The notes under the pieces are model-generated. The model searched no databases. It saw nothing but the letters and a program-made list of their open reading frames with translations, and was not told where the DNA came from. Positions 1-7,342 of a DNA stretch of 23,038 nt are shown here, piece after piece (position 1 is the stretch's first letter; every line of letters starts with the position of its first letter). The stretch lies in contig DATDPZ010000066.1 in assembly GCA_035292525.1 (NCBI GenBank), positions 1 through 23,038 on the forward strand, read 5' to 3'. Origin of the DNA: VBAS01 sp035292525 (GTDB lineage Bacteria > Bacteroidota > Bacteroidia > Chitinophagales > Chitinophagaceae). The position numbers were made by a program, and so were the translations under genes.

Positions 1-1
1 A

Positions 2-67
2 CCGATTGACAACACAAAGATGATAGTGGCGAAAAGCGGTAGCCGGTTCTTATCCGTTTACTTGTGA
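2..67 (+). CDS. Possible 3' end of an unidentified upstream gene (partial)
   Basis: Frame 2 reads through the left edge of the window as 21 codons (PIDNTKMIVAKSGSRFLSVY plus L) and stops at TGA 65-67. The other two plus frames close within about 20-25 bases. The composition is protein-like, but 21 residues are too few to recognise a family. The tail would end about 67 bp before the zinc-ribbon gene on the same strand. It could equally be chance reading of intergenic DNA. Confidence 0.3.
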   Translation, partial: PIDNTKMIVAKSGSRFLSVYL

Positions 68-80
68 AGCTAAACGGGTA
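51..80 (+). terminator. Hairpin overlapping the possible stop codon
   Basis: TATCCGTTTA (51-60) pairs with TAAACGGGTA (71-80): ten base pairs including one G-T wobble, with a 10-nt loop. No T-tract follows, so it is only a candidate terminator or RNA-stability hairpin. If the partial gene ending at 67 is real, its stop codon lies in the loop. Confidence 0.25.
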
Positions 81-134
81 AAAACGTTTGCACACGGATA
101 ATTTTCTGTATCTTGATTGCCTGAAATCTTTACT

Positions 135-512
135 ATGCCTGTATCTGGAGCTAAAACCTGTCTTGCCTGCGGAGAAACATTGAAAGGAAGAATTGATAAG
201 AAATTCTGCAATGATTATTGCCGCAATAACTACAACAACCAGCAAAAAGCCAAAGGAAGTCATAGCGGTTATTTAAGAAATATTAATAACACACTGATGA
301 AAAACAGGAAAATCCTGGAAAGCATTTTACCCGGGGGAGAAGAAACTGCCAAAGCAAATAAAGACAAACTACAGCGGCTCGGGTTTCATTTCAAATACCT
401 TACACATACTTACACTACCAAAACCGGTAAAACTTATTTCTATTGCTATGATTATGGTTATTTGCCATTGGAAAATGACTGGTTTCTGATAGTGAAGAAA
501 AAGGGAGAATAA
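135..512 (+). CDS. Small zinc-ribbon protein, function unknown
   Basis: A 125-residue protein when started at ATG 135. A TTG at 117 would add six residues but is a weaker start. Residues 9-29 contain a CxxC...CxxxC cluster (C9, C12, C25, C29) in the context TCLACGE...KKFCNDYCR, which resembles small treble-clef/zinc-ribbon proteins common in Bacteroidota. The rest is basic and helical at first (about residues 35-80), then rich in Tyr and Phe (about 85-120, HFKYLTHTYTTKTGKTYFYC). There is no signal peptide or membrane segment, so it should be cytoplasmic. Nucleic-acid or protein binding is plausible for the fold but not shown. The gene stands alone, with 439 bp to the next solid gene. Confidence 0.75.
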   Translation: MPVSGAKTCLACGETLKGRIDKKFCNDYCRNNYNNQQKAKGSHSGYLRNINNTLMKNRKILESILPGGEETAKANKDKLQRLGFHFKYLTHTYTTKTGKTYFYCYDYGYLPLENDWFLIVKKKGE

Positions 513-951
513 AAAACTGTTGTATACGAACTGATTGAAAAAATTAAGCAGAAACTGAGTTCAGGTACTTTTTAAAAAAGAATTACCGCAAAAACAATAA
601 TTTAATAATCAGGTAAGAGAGTAAATAGAATACTGGTAAAAATGTAAAAATCAGAATTGTATCTGACGATAAACAAAATCCGGAAAATTTATTTTCTTCT
701 GTAAAAATGCCTGCTCACACCCTGTGTCTGCCCCGAAATAAATACACCGGCTATTGTTCTCAGGAATCTCAGCAGGTTAAGAGAGGGCCGGTAATACTGT
801 TTATATATCAATGCTTCTTCCAGGCGGATGGCGATAACTTTCTTTTTCATAAAGTATTTTTTTAGATAACGGAATAGTTTTTGGAAAAGTATTCTCAGTG
901 TTCTGATTTTCCCCATTATTTTGCAAAAGAAATTATAAATAAGCCCTTCTT
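513..951. other. 439-bp stretch without a well-supported gene
   Basis: This AT-rich stretch holds no recognisable RNA gene or clear terminator hairpin. Its only coding candidate is a small minus-strand reading frame at 689-916 (listed separately). The last 35 bp before 952 (AT-rich, with TATTTTGC near 918) may carry the promoter of the secreted-protein gene, but no convincing -33 element was seen. Confidence 0.5.
689..916 (-). CDS. Doubtful small basic protein
   Basis: A 75-codon reading frame divergent from the gene at 952, with only 35 bp between the starts. The product is very basic (N-terminal half rich in Lys and Arg) with a short hydrophobic patch near residues 53-60 (RTIAGVFIS). I recognise no family. 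A second Met at residue 23 would give a 53-residue version. Nothing apart from its length and position argues that it is translated; it may be chance. Confidence 0.22.
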   Translation of the reverse strand: MGKIRTLRILFQKLFRYLKKYFMKKKVIAIRLEEALIYKQYYRPSLNLLRFLRTIAGVFISGQTQGVSRHFYRRK

Positions 952-1518
952 ATGAAAAAATGCTGCATTACTACTGCCCTGTTACTTACCTGTTTGCTTT
1001 TTTGGGGGCAGGCCATTCCTGTAAAAAACAGCTTTCGTTCAGATCTTTCAAAAGTTGTTGGCGATTATTCCAACCAGTTCAGGAGCTTCCTCGGCGAACT
1101 ACTTGTGGAAAATCCTCAATCCGCTGATTACCGGTCCTTGCTCAACATCAGCGGTGCAGAAGAATGTATTATTACAAAATACAGTGCTGTGGGTAAAAGC
1201 ATTTTTTCCTGGCAGGCTTTAATGTTCAGAACTGGCGACTGGGATGCAGCAGTTAAAAAATATAAGTCCTTATTTGGCTCCATAAACAATCTTTCTGTTT
1301 CTTTAGAGCAAACAAACCTTGTTTTCAAAGGAGCCTATTCAAAACCTGCTGAAGAATTGAAATTTTCAAGTATTATTTTTAGTCCCGGGAGGAAATCTGC
1401 TAATAAATTAAGAGTAGAACTTTTATTAGAAACAGAATTGATGAATTGGATCGTAAAAATTCTGATTTATGAAAAAGAAAAAGAAGATGATGAAAGAGGC
1501 AAAATCATAGAACACTGA
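952..1518 (+). CDS. Secreted protein of unknown function
   Basis: A 188-residue protein with a clear N-terminal signal sequence: KK, then a hydrophobic core (TTALLLTCLLFWG), and a likely cleavage near residue 20-22 (GQA/IP). C4 and C5 are too close to the N-terminus to form a lipobox, so it is probably periplasmic. The mature part alternates helical and beta-like stretches. The motif region CIITKYSAVGKSIFSW (about residues 62-77) looks like a conserved core of a family of short exported Bacteroidota proteins that have no assigned role. The C-terminus is highly charged (YEKEKEDDERGKIIEH). The next gene on the strand starts 124 bp later, so co-transcription is uncertain. Confidence 0.75.
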   Translation: MKKCCITTALLLTCLLFWGQAIPVKNSFRSDLSKVVGDYSNQFRSFLGELLVENPQSADYRSLLNISGAEECIITKYSAVGKSIFSWQALMFRTGDWDAAVKKYKSLFGSINNLSVSLEQTNLVFKGAYSKPAEELKFSSIIFSPGRKSANKLRVELLLETELMNWIVKILIYEKEKEDDERGKIIEH

Positions 1519-1642
1519 TCAGTAAAAATGAATTTAAATTAACCTTCATTAACATTAATTCAACGCAACTTAACCACATAGCATTATCAACAGTAATATT
1601 TTCGTAGCTCAATCTCAGGCTTTACCGGGAAAAATCAAAAAT

Positions 1643-4462
1643 ATGATGAGAAGCGTTTTGTTTGTTTTTATTCTTGTATATGCCTCAACGGTTGTATTTG
1701 CACAAAAAAGCGGAAGTGTAAAAGGAATTGTCTTTGACACGATCTCCAAACAACCCGTAAGCGCTGCCACCATTACTGTTTTACAACAAAAAGACTCTTC
1801 CCTGGTAACATTTACTATGACTTCGGGCAATGGCTCTTTTTCTTTAACCAATTTAAGTTATGGCGACTACCGCCTGCTGATTACCCATGTGGGATATCAT
1901 AATTCAAATAAATATTTTTCTATAGCTGAAAATAATAAAAATATTGACCTGGGAAATATAGCGTTAAGCGATAAAACAAAAGTACTGGAAGAATTGGTGC
2001 TGATAGCCGAGGCGCCACCGGTTACTTTAATTGGAGATACAATTCAATACAATGCCGGTTCTTTTAAAACAAAACCAAATGCCGTGGTGGAAGATCTTCT
2101 GAAAAAAATGCCCGGCATAGAGGTAGAAAAAGATGGAACAGTGAAGGCCCAGGGCCAGGCGGTAAACAAAGTGCTGGTGGATGGAAAAGAATTTTTTGGC
2201 AATGATCCTAAGATGGCAACAAAAAACCTGCCTGCAGATGCAGTAGATAAAGTACAGGTATATGATAAACCAAGCGACATTGCTCAACTCACCGGTTTTG
2301 ATGACGGTCAAAGTGAAAAAACCATCAACCTGAAACTGAAACAGGATAAGAAGAAAGGTGTTTTTGGAAAAGTGAATGCAGGAGGAGGAACAGATAGCCG
2401 CTACCAGGGAAGGTTAAATATTAATTCTTTCAAAGGCGCCCGGCAAATGTCAGTAATAGGAATGGGTAACAATACCAATGCGGAAGGATTTTCATTCATG
2501 GATATTTTAAGCTTTACCGGCTCTATGCGGCAGATACAGAGTGGCGGTGGCAATATTGATATCAATATCAGGGCAGATGATCCCAATGCAGCTTTGATGG
2601 GAGGTGGAAATGCCAATGCAATCAATACTTCATGGGCAGGTGGCGCCAACTATAATAATATTATTGGAAAAAAAATGGAACTGCAGAGCAACTATTTCTA
2701 TAGTCGCATAAACCCGGTAACGAATCAACAACTCAGCCGGCAGTACATTCTGCCGGACTCCACTTATTTCTATAATCAAAACGCTCTTTCCGATAACCGC
2801 AGCATAACAAATCGTTTCAATCTTACTTATGATTATGTGATTGATTCGCTGCACTCTTTAAAGTTTACGCCCAGCCTGAGTATACAGGATTCAAAAAATC
2901 ATTCTTTAAGTGATTATGAAACCCTGTCAAAACAATTACTGCGCAGTAACCGGGGTATCAGTGATTATCTTTCCGCCAGCGAGGGATATAATTTCAATGG
3001 CACCTTATTGTTCCGGAAAAAATTCAATAAAAGAGGAAGAACATTTTCTTTAAGTATCGGCAGCACACTCAACGAAAGTGATGGAACCGGAGAGCTGGTG
3101 TCGGTCAACCAGTTTTACAATCGCCAGGGTATATTGGTAAAAACAGATTCAATAAACCAGAAAAACATTACCACGGGTGACACGAGGAGTTATAACAGCC
3201 GTGTGGTTTATACAGAACCGCTTTTTAAAAGATCTTTGATGGAATTCAGTGTTTCCAGAAATAATAGTTTGTCAGTTTCAGAAAAACAAACTTTTGATTA
3301 CAATCGGATTTCCGGTAAACATGATATGGCAAACCAGCTATTGACCAACAATTTTGAAAATACTTATGGCACCACTTCCGCAGGTTTCCGTGTCCGTACA
3401 CAAAGAAAAAAAATTAATTATTCTGTAGGCGTCAGCTGGCAGCAGGCTGATCTGGAAGGAACAATTAAAACCGGAATAAAAGATTCAGTGATCAGCAAAT
3501 CATTCAGCAACCTGTTGCCCAATGCAAGATTCCAGTATAATTTTACCAGGTATAAAAATATCCGTCTTGATTACAGAGCTAGCACCAATCCGCCTTCCGT
3601 TTCGCAGTTACAGCCTGTGCCGGACGTCAGTAATCCGCTTAATATCAAAGAAGGAAATCCTGATCTGAAACAGGAATATACACAGCGGTTTAATGTCAGC
3701 TACACCGGCATGAATCCGTTTCGGGGTAAAAGCCTCTTCCTGTTCAGCAATTATTCATTTACCAATAACAAGATTGTAAATTTTGATATCATAGATTCTT
3801 TTGGAAGAAAAACAACGAAGCCCGTGAATGTGGATGGGGTTTATAATTTGTTCAATGACCTGAGCCTGGGATGGCCATTACGATTTATAAAGGCCACAAT
3901 GAATTTTAATACCGGTGTCAACTTCAGCAAAACCATTCAGTTTATCAACACGGAAAGAAATGATATCCGAAATCTGGCAATTGACCCCAATCTCGAAATT
4001 TCAAAGACCATCAACAATAAATTTGATTTTACCGTCGCTGGCGGATTCACCTATAGTAAGGCAACCTATTCGCTTCAATCTACACTTAATAATAGTTATT
4101 TCACACAGGATTACCGGGTGGATGTGGGCTGGGAGCTCCCCAAAAACTTTTATTTTTCTACTGATTTCCGCTATACCATCAGTACACAGCGCAGTGCGGG
4201 GTTCAATGCAAAAGTTCCTTTGTGGAATTCTTCATTCAGTAAGCAGTTCCTGAAATTCAACCGGGGAGAAATAAAGTTAAGTGTATTTGATCTGCTAAAT
4301 GAGAACCAGGCCATCGTTCGAAATACAAATCAGAATTATATTGAAGACCAGAACAACCGGGTGTTACGTCGCTTCTTTTTACTCAGTTTTACCTATAACC
4401 TGAATAAACTGGGCGCCGGTAACGACTCTCACAGAAGAGGAACAATAATGATCAGGCGGTAG
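1643..4462 (+). CDS. Outer-membrane beta-barrel protein with carboxypeptidase-regulatory N-domain (TonB-receptor-like)
   Basis: A 939-residue protein starting MMRS (ATG 1643 or 1646). Residues 1-21 are a signal peptide ending VFAQ. Residues 24-110 form a carboxypeptidase-regulatory-like beta-sandwich (GSVKGIVFDTISKQPVSAA). Residues 115-235 form a plug-like region carrying the family block around LLKKMPGIEVEKDGTVKAQG, KVLVDGKEFFGND and NLPADAVDKVQVYDKPSDIA. Residues about 240-939 form a large barrel of the OMP_b-brl_3 type, rich in Asn, Ser and aromatics. This group is related to TonB-dependent receptors, but I saw no clear TonB box and there is no SusD partner beside it, so substrate uptake is not established. 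It ends in IMIRR rather than an aromatic residue. Its 3' end overlaps the convergent CPBP remnant by 11 bp. Confidence 0.93.
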   Translation: MMRSVLFVFILVYASTVVFAQKSGSVKGIVFDTISKQPVSAATITVLQQKDSSLVTFTMTSGNGSFSLTNLSYGDYRLLITHVGYHNSNKYFSIAENNKNIDLGNIALSDKTKVLEELVLIAEAPPVTLIGDTIQYNAGSFKTKPNAVVEDLLKKMPGIEVEKDGTVKAQGQAVNKVLVDGKEFFGNDPKMATKNLPADAVDKVQVYDKPSDIAQLTGFDDGQSEKTINLKLKQDKKKGVFGKVNAGGGTDSRYQGRLNINSFKGARQMSVIGMGNNTNAEGFSFMDILSFTGSMRQIQSGGGNIDINIRADDPNAALMGGGNANAINTSWAGGANYNNIIGKKMELQSNYFYSRINPVTNQQLSRQYILPDSTYFYNQNALSDNRSITNRFNLTYDYVIDSLHSLKFTPSLSIQDSKNHSLSDYETLSKQLLRSNRGISDYLSASEGYNFNGTLLFRKKFNKRGRTFSLSIGSTLNESDGTGELVSVNQFYNRQGILVKTDSINQKNITTGDTRSYNSRVVYTEPLFKRSLMEFSVSRNNSLSVSEKQTFDYNRISGKHDMANQLLTNNFENTYGTTSAGFRVRTQRKKINYSVGVSWQQADLEGTIKTGIKDSVISKSFSNLLPNARFQYNFTRYKNIRLDYRASTNPPSVSQLQPVPDVSNPLNIKEGNPDLKQEYTQRFNVSYTGMNPFRGKSLFLFSNYSFTNNKIVNFDIIDSFGRKTTKPVNVDGVYNLFNDLSLGWPLRFIKATMNFNTGVNFSKTIQFINTERNDIRNLAIDPNLEISKTINNKFDFTVAGGFTYSKATYSLQSTLNNSYFTQDYRVDVGWELPKNFYFSTDFRYTISTQRSAGFNAKVPLWNSSFSKQFLKFNRGEIKLSVFDLLNENQAIVRNTNQNYIEDQNNRVLRRFFLLSFTYNLNKLGAGNDSHRRGTIMIRR

Positions 4463-4727
4463 TTTTATGATTCGGCTGGTTAACAATACTGCGTCTTTTT
4501 ATTTTAAGATTTGCTTTAAGATCAGGATTAAGCACCCATCGCTGATCAGCAAAATACATTCGCATAGAAAAATCAGAAGAACAAAAAATTGATGAGGCAA
4601 TGAAGAATATTCCAAATTCAAACAGCCTTCTTTTTGTGGGCATCATACCCGGCATAGCCGGGTTACCATTTTCAAAAAACCAGATCAATAACCAGGAAAT
4701 GGCCAGTTGAACAATAATGCCAGCCAT
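4452..4727 (-). pseudogene. Truncated CPBP-family intramembrane protease remnant
   Basis: A 91-codon frame whose first ~74 residues look like the N-terminus of a CPBP (Abi) family intramembrane endopeptidase: a membrane helix (IIVQLAISWLLIWFFE), the PTKRRLFEFGIFF block after a Gly/Met-rich turn, a second hydrophobic stretch, then MRMYFADQRWVLNPDLKANL. In intact relatives as I know them, this is followed by the helices carrying the catalytic EExxxR and later His/Asn motifs. Here the frame runs instead into an unrelated basic tail (KIKRRSIVNQPNHKTTA) and stops inside the 3' end of the outer-membrane protein gene. It lies 28 bp downstream of the S1 protease gene on the same strand. It cannot be an active protease; it is either dead DNA or a short membrane peptide. 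Family assignment is from memory. Confidence 0.6.
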
Positions 4728-4755
4728 ATTTTTAATTATTATTTTTTAGGATGAC

Positions 4756-5646
4756 TTATGCTGATTCTGAAAATGAAATATGGTGCTGGGTCAGGAATTC
4801 TTTTATCCTGTCAACATGTACACAAAGCCCAACGTGTAAAAAAGGATAGTTTGAAACTTTGCTTTTCTTTCCATCATGTACCACTTCTTTATCCTTGATA
4901 TCAAAACCCAGGTGAAGGTGATTGGTGGCGTATTGCATGCCATAAATGGTTCCGTTTATATCAAACAAAGGTCCGCCGCTTTGGCCACGTAGCCCGGGGG
5001 TACTCATTTCTATTCCTATTATGCCGCCGTCATTCGGTTGGCCGACAAATCTTGTTACGATGCCATCAATCGGAAAAGATGGTGAATTGGGATTGCCAGT
5101 ATTTGTCCATTCTATATCATCAGTGGTGTCATTATGTTTAAAATTATTGAACTCGGGAAAAGGAAAGCCTGTACGGCACAAATACCTTCCCTGTTTTATT
5201 GTTTTACTGTCTTTGATAAACACCGCATGAGATTGATAAAGAGTTTTATTGAACCCCTTAAATTCAATAATGGCCAGGTCAAGGGTTGGGTGAGTATGGC
5301 AGGTGATCTGTTCAATTTTATCAAAACAATTTATAAAATTATTTTTTAACTGTACCGTTGTTTCCTTGTTGTATTTGTATTTTGTTTCCAGACCCTGTAA
5401 GTTTTTTCTGAATTTATTGTCTTTGGCGAGCTTATCTCTTTCGGCTTTAAATTTTAAAAAATGCTGATTCATGTTTTCGGCTGTAGGGATCAGGTTGGCT
5501 ACATGCTTGCAGGTAACAGCCACGCCGGAATCATTTACAAAAAAGAATGTAGCGGAGCCGGGAGATAATAGCCCGCCATAGGTTCTGGTAATGGTATGCA
5601 GGGGTCTTGTAAACTGCAATACTTTTTCAAGGGCTGCTTCAAACAT
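4756..5646 (-). CDS. Trypsin-like (S1-type) serine protease, apparently cytoplasmic
   Basis: A 296-residue protein with the three trypsin-fold catalytic motifs: His48 in VTCKHVAN, Asp123 in HPTLDLAII, and Ser223 in RGQSGGPLF. The residues before His48 (GSATFFFVNDSGVAVT) fit the first beta-strands of the fold. Between His48 and Asp123 lies a long charged, probably helical insert (about residues 55-112, many Lys and Glu), longer than the loop usual for HtrA-type enzymes. There is no signal peptide, no membrane helix and no PDZ domain, so the enzyme should be cytoplasmic and is not a standard DegP. It precedes the CPBP remnant by 28 bp. Substrate unknown; it could be a regulatory, quality-control or stress/defence protease. 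Confidence 0.85.
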   Translation of the reverse strand: MFEAALEKVLQFTRPLHTITRTYGGLLSPGSATFFFVNDSGVAVTCKHVANLIPTAENMNQHFLKFKAERDKLAKDNKFRKNLQGLETKYKYNKETTVQLKNNFINCFDKIEQITCHTHPTLDLAIIEFKGFNKTLYQSHAVFIKDSKTIKQGRYLCRTGFPFPEFNNFKHNDTTDDIEWTNTGNPNSPSFPIDGIVTRFVGQPNDGGIIGIEMSTPGLRGQSGGPLFDINGTIYGMQYATNHLHLGFDIKDKEVVHDGKKSKVSNYPFLHVGLCVHVDRIKEFLTQHHISFSESA

Positions 5647-5760
5647 GGTTTTTGTGATTTGATGAAAGTTGTTGTTCCGGGAACTGACTTTCTGAATATT
5701 TTACTGATGAAGTTATGAACTAATCCTGAGTCTGTTTTTCTTACAAGATAGCAGGAGCTT

Positions 5761-6435
5761 TTATTTTAGCAGCTTGTTGAAATCAATTGAATCAAAATCC
5801 AATTCTCCTTGTTTGTCAGTTATACAATAATTTACGATGACAGGGAAAAGATTTGCTTTCTTGCTATCAACCATCAGATGGTACCATCTATCGGATTTTT
5901 GCCCGGTAAAGGTAAACACAGCAATTCCTTTTTGCTTATCAATAATTTTAATTGAAACTTCCCGGCTCTCCCAGGGATGTTCCCGTTCAATTGTGCAATT
6001 GATATCATCATCGAATTTTATACGCTTTATTTTACCGGGTATAGGGCCTTCCATGGTGTAGTCAATGGTGGCGCTGTCAGTGAGTTCAAATTTGAAGTGG
6101 TATCCTGCCTCAGACGGACGATATAAATAATATTCTCCTTTGTATTGATTTAAAGTAATCCATTTTACCGGGAACCCTGCTTTTATATTTTGAATTTTAT
6201 TTAGCGGCAATAAAAGATTTATTATTTCGTAGTAACTGGCAGAATCAAAACTGTTGAATTTAAAATCAATGAGCTTTTTCCGATGCTCCGAATCCGGACT
6301 ACTGTCAATAAAAATAGCATGATAAAAAGGATAGGGGCTGTCCGATATGGTTCTTTTTATAAAAACAGTGTCCTTTAATTGAGCATTCAGGTTTATTGAA
6401 ATGAAACAGAATAAAATCAAAAATATTTTTTTCAT
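5761..6435 (-). CDS. Secreted protein of unknown function
   Basis: A 224-residue protein with a clear signal peptide (MKKIFLILFCFISINLNAQ, cleavage after residue 19). The mature part is beta-rich with alternating charged and aromatic residues and no recognised catalytic motif. It has a repeated Asp-Ser flavour (FIDSSPDSEH, FNSFDSASYY, LDFDSIDFNK). Probably periplasmic or surface-associated. It lies 114 bp upstream (on the minus strand) of the S1 protease gene and 143 bp downstream of the Gmad2 lipoprotein gene, too far for tight coupling. I do not recognise a named family. Confidence 0.75.
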   Translation of the reverse strand: MKKIFLILFCFISINLNAQLKDTVFIKRTISDSPYPFYHAIFIDSSPDSEHRKKLIDFKFNSFDSASYYEIINLLLPLNKIQNIKAGFPVKWITLNQYKGEYYLYRPSEAGYHFKFELTDSATIDYTMEGPIPGKIKRIKFDDDINCTIEREHPWESREVSIKIIDKQKGIAVFTFTGQKSDRWYHLMVDSKKANLFPVIVNYCITDKQGELDFDSIDFNKLLK

Positions 6436-6578
6436 AATTACGTTTTCTGATTTTGTAACGAAAAATATCGTTTTCAGATTATCTTATCAGTAATAATTGT
6501 TGCCAGATTTACACTGGTGATGTCATAATTGCGTATGATAGTGATTTTACTTCAGTTTTTAATTTGCTTCTTTATCAA

Positions 6579-7025
6579 TTAATAAAGCAAAACCGGTAAT
6601 TCATACTGGCGGCTTCCGTCTTTAGGGCTGGATTCAAACAAAATTAATAGTAAGGTTGAATTTGTTCGTTTTTTTTGAACTTCAATTGTGAAACTGAACT
6701 TACCCCATTCGGGTGCACCGGCATCAGTCATTTCAAATCCCTTTTTCAATTCTTCGTGGCCGTCTTCTACCACCCAACTAAAGCTGGCTTCAAAAATTTG
6801 TGCTTTGCCCTGTATAAGAAAACTGTAATCACCGGTTTTTTTCACCGTTACTTCTTTAAACCGGTCATTGGAATAAATTGTTGCTGCCGGTATTTCCTTT
6901 TTTGCTTTGGCTGAATCACTATCACGAATGTCAATTGTATCGGGATAAACAATTGTTTTGTTTTGCTGATCACCGCTATTACACCCAGCCAGCATAATAG
7001 CTGACACAAAAAGGAAGGATTTCAT
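6579..7025 (-). CDS. Lipoprotein with Gmad2-type immunoglobulin-like domain
   Basis: From ATG at 7025 the product has 148 residues and begins MKSFLFVSAIMLAGC, a short lipoprotein signal with lipobox LAGC and lipidated Cys15. An in-frame ATG at 7052 adds nine residues (MTINKNILT) before the same signal and is the less typical choice. The mature half from about residue 55 to the end resembles the Gmad2 domain: GKAQIFEASFSWVVEDGHE, then GAPEWGKFSFTIEV, then FESSPKDGSRQYELPVLLY. In sporulating Firmicutes this domain is linked to spore germination proteins; in Bacteroidota it occurs in lipoproteins with no proven role. Expected location: inner face of the outer membrane or the periplasm. Confidence 0.78.
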   Translation of the reverse strand: MKSFLFVSAIMLAGCNSGDQQNKTIVYPDTIDIRDSDSAKAKKEIPAATIYSNDRFKEVTVKKTGDYSFLIQGKAQIFEASFSWVVEDGHEELKKGFEMTDAGAPEWGKFSFTIEVQKKRTNSTLLLILFESSPKDGSRQYELPVLLY

Positions 7026-7342
7026 GGTTAAAATATTTTTATTAATGGTCATAGGTAAAGATTTTTTTAATTATGCTTGTTCAATTTATATTAAAATTAT
7101 GAGCGAATGTATTTTTAAACATGAATCCCGGGCTTTATTTTCATTTTACCGTGTTTTTAGTAACGGGAGTATAATATAGCGAAGTAGATAAAACCAACCG
7201 CTGTGTTTCATAATGATTTTCAAAGTGATTTTGTTTTTCTTCCCCCATCTTCCTAACTTGTACTATTACTTACTACCTCATCTAATTTTCCTATTGAATC
7301 TTATTACTACTGATTAATTATTTATTTGTAAAAATTAATTTT
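7026..7342. other. Divergent intergenic region
   Basis: About 317 bp between the divergent Gmad2 lipoprotein and S9 peptidase genes; it should contain both promoters. The right part (about 7239-7311) is strikingly poor in G on the plus strand: only two G in roughly 70 bases, with repeated short CT-rich pieces (CTTCC, CTAAC, CTACC, CTAAT). No hairpin or gene was found. TTATTTATTTG near 7318-7328 is loosely like the Bacteroidota -7 element but lacks correct spacing. Confidence 0.4.

Noticed and set aside
2027..2854. Minus-strand reading frames opposite the outer-membrane protein gene
   Set aside because: They lie wholly opposite a strong gene, have no recognisable domains and show the composition expected from antisense translation.
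3915..4253. 112-codon plus-strand frame overlapping the barrel region of the outer-membrane protein
   Set aside because: It is out of frame with a continuous, clearly homologous protein. The main frame is intact across this region, so there is no frameshift.
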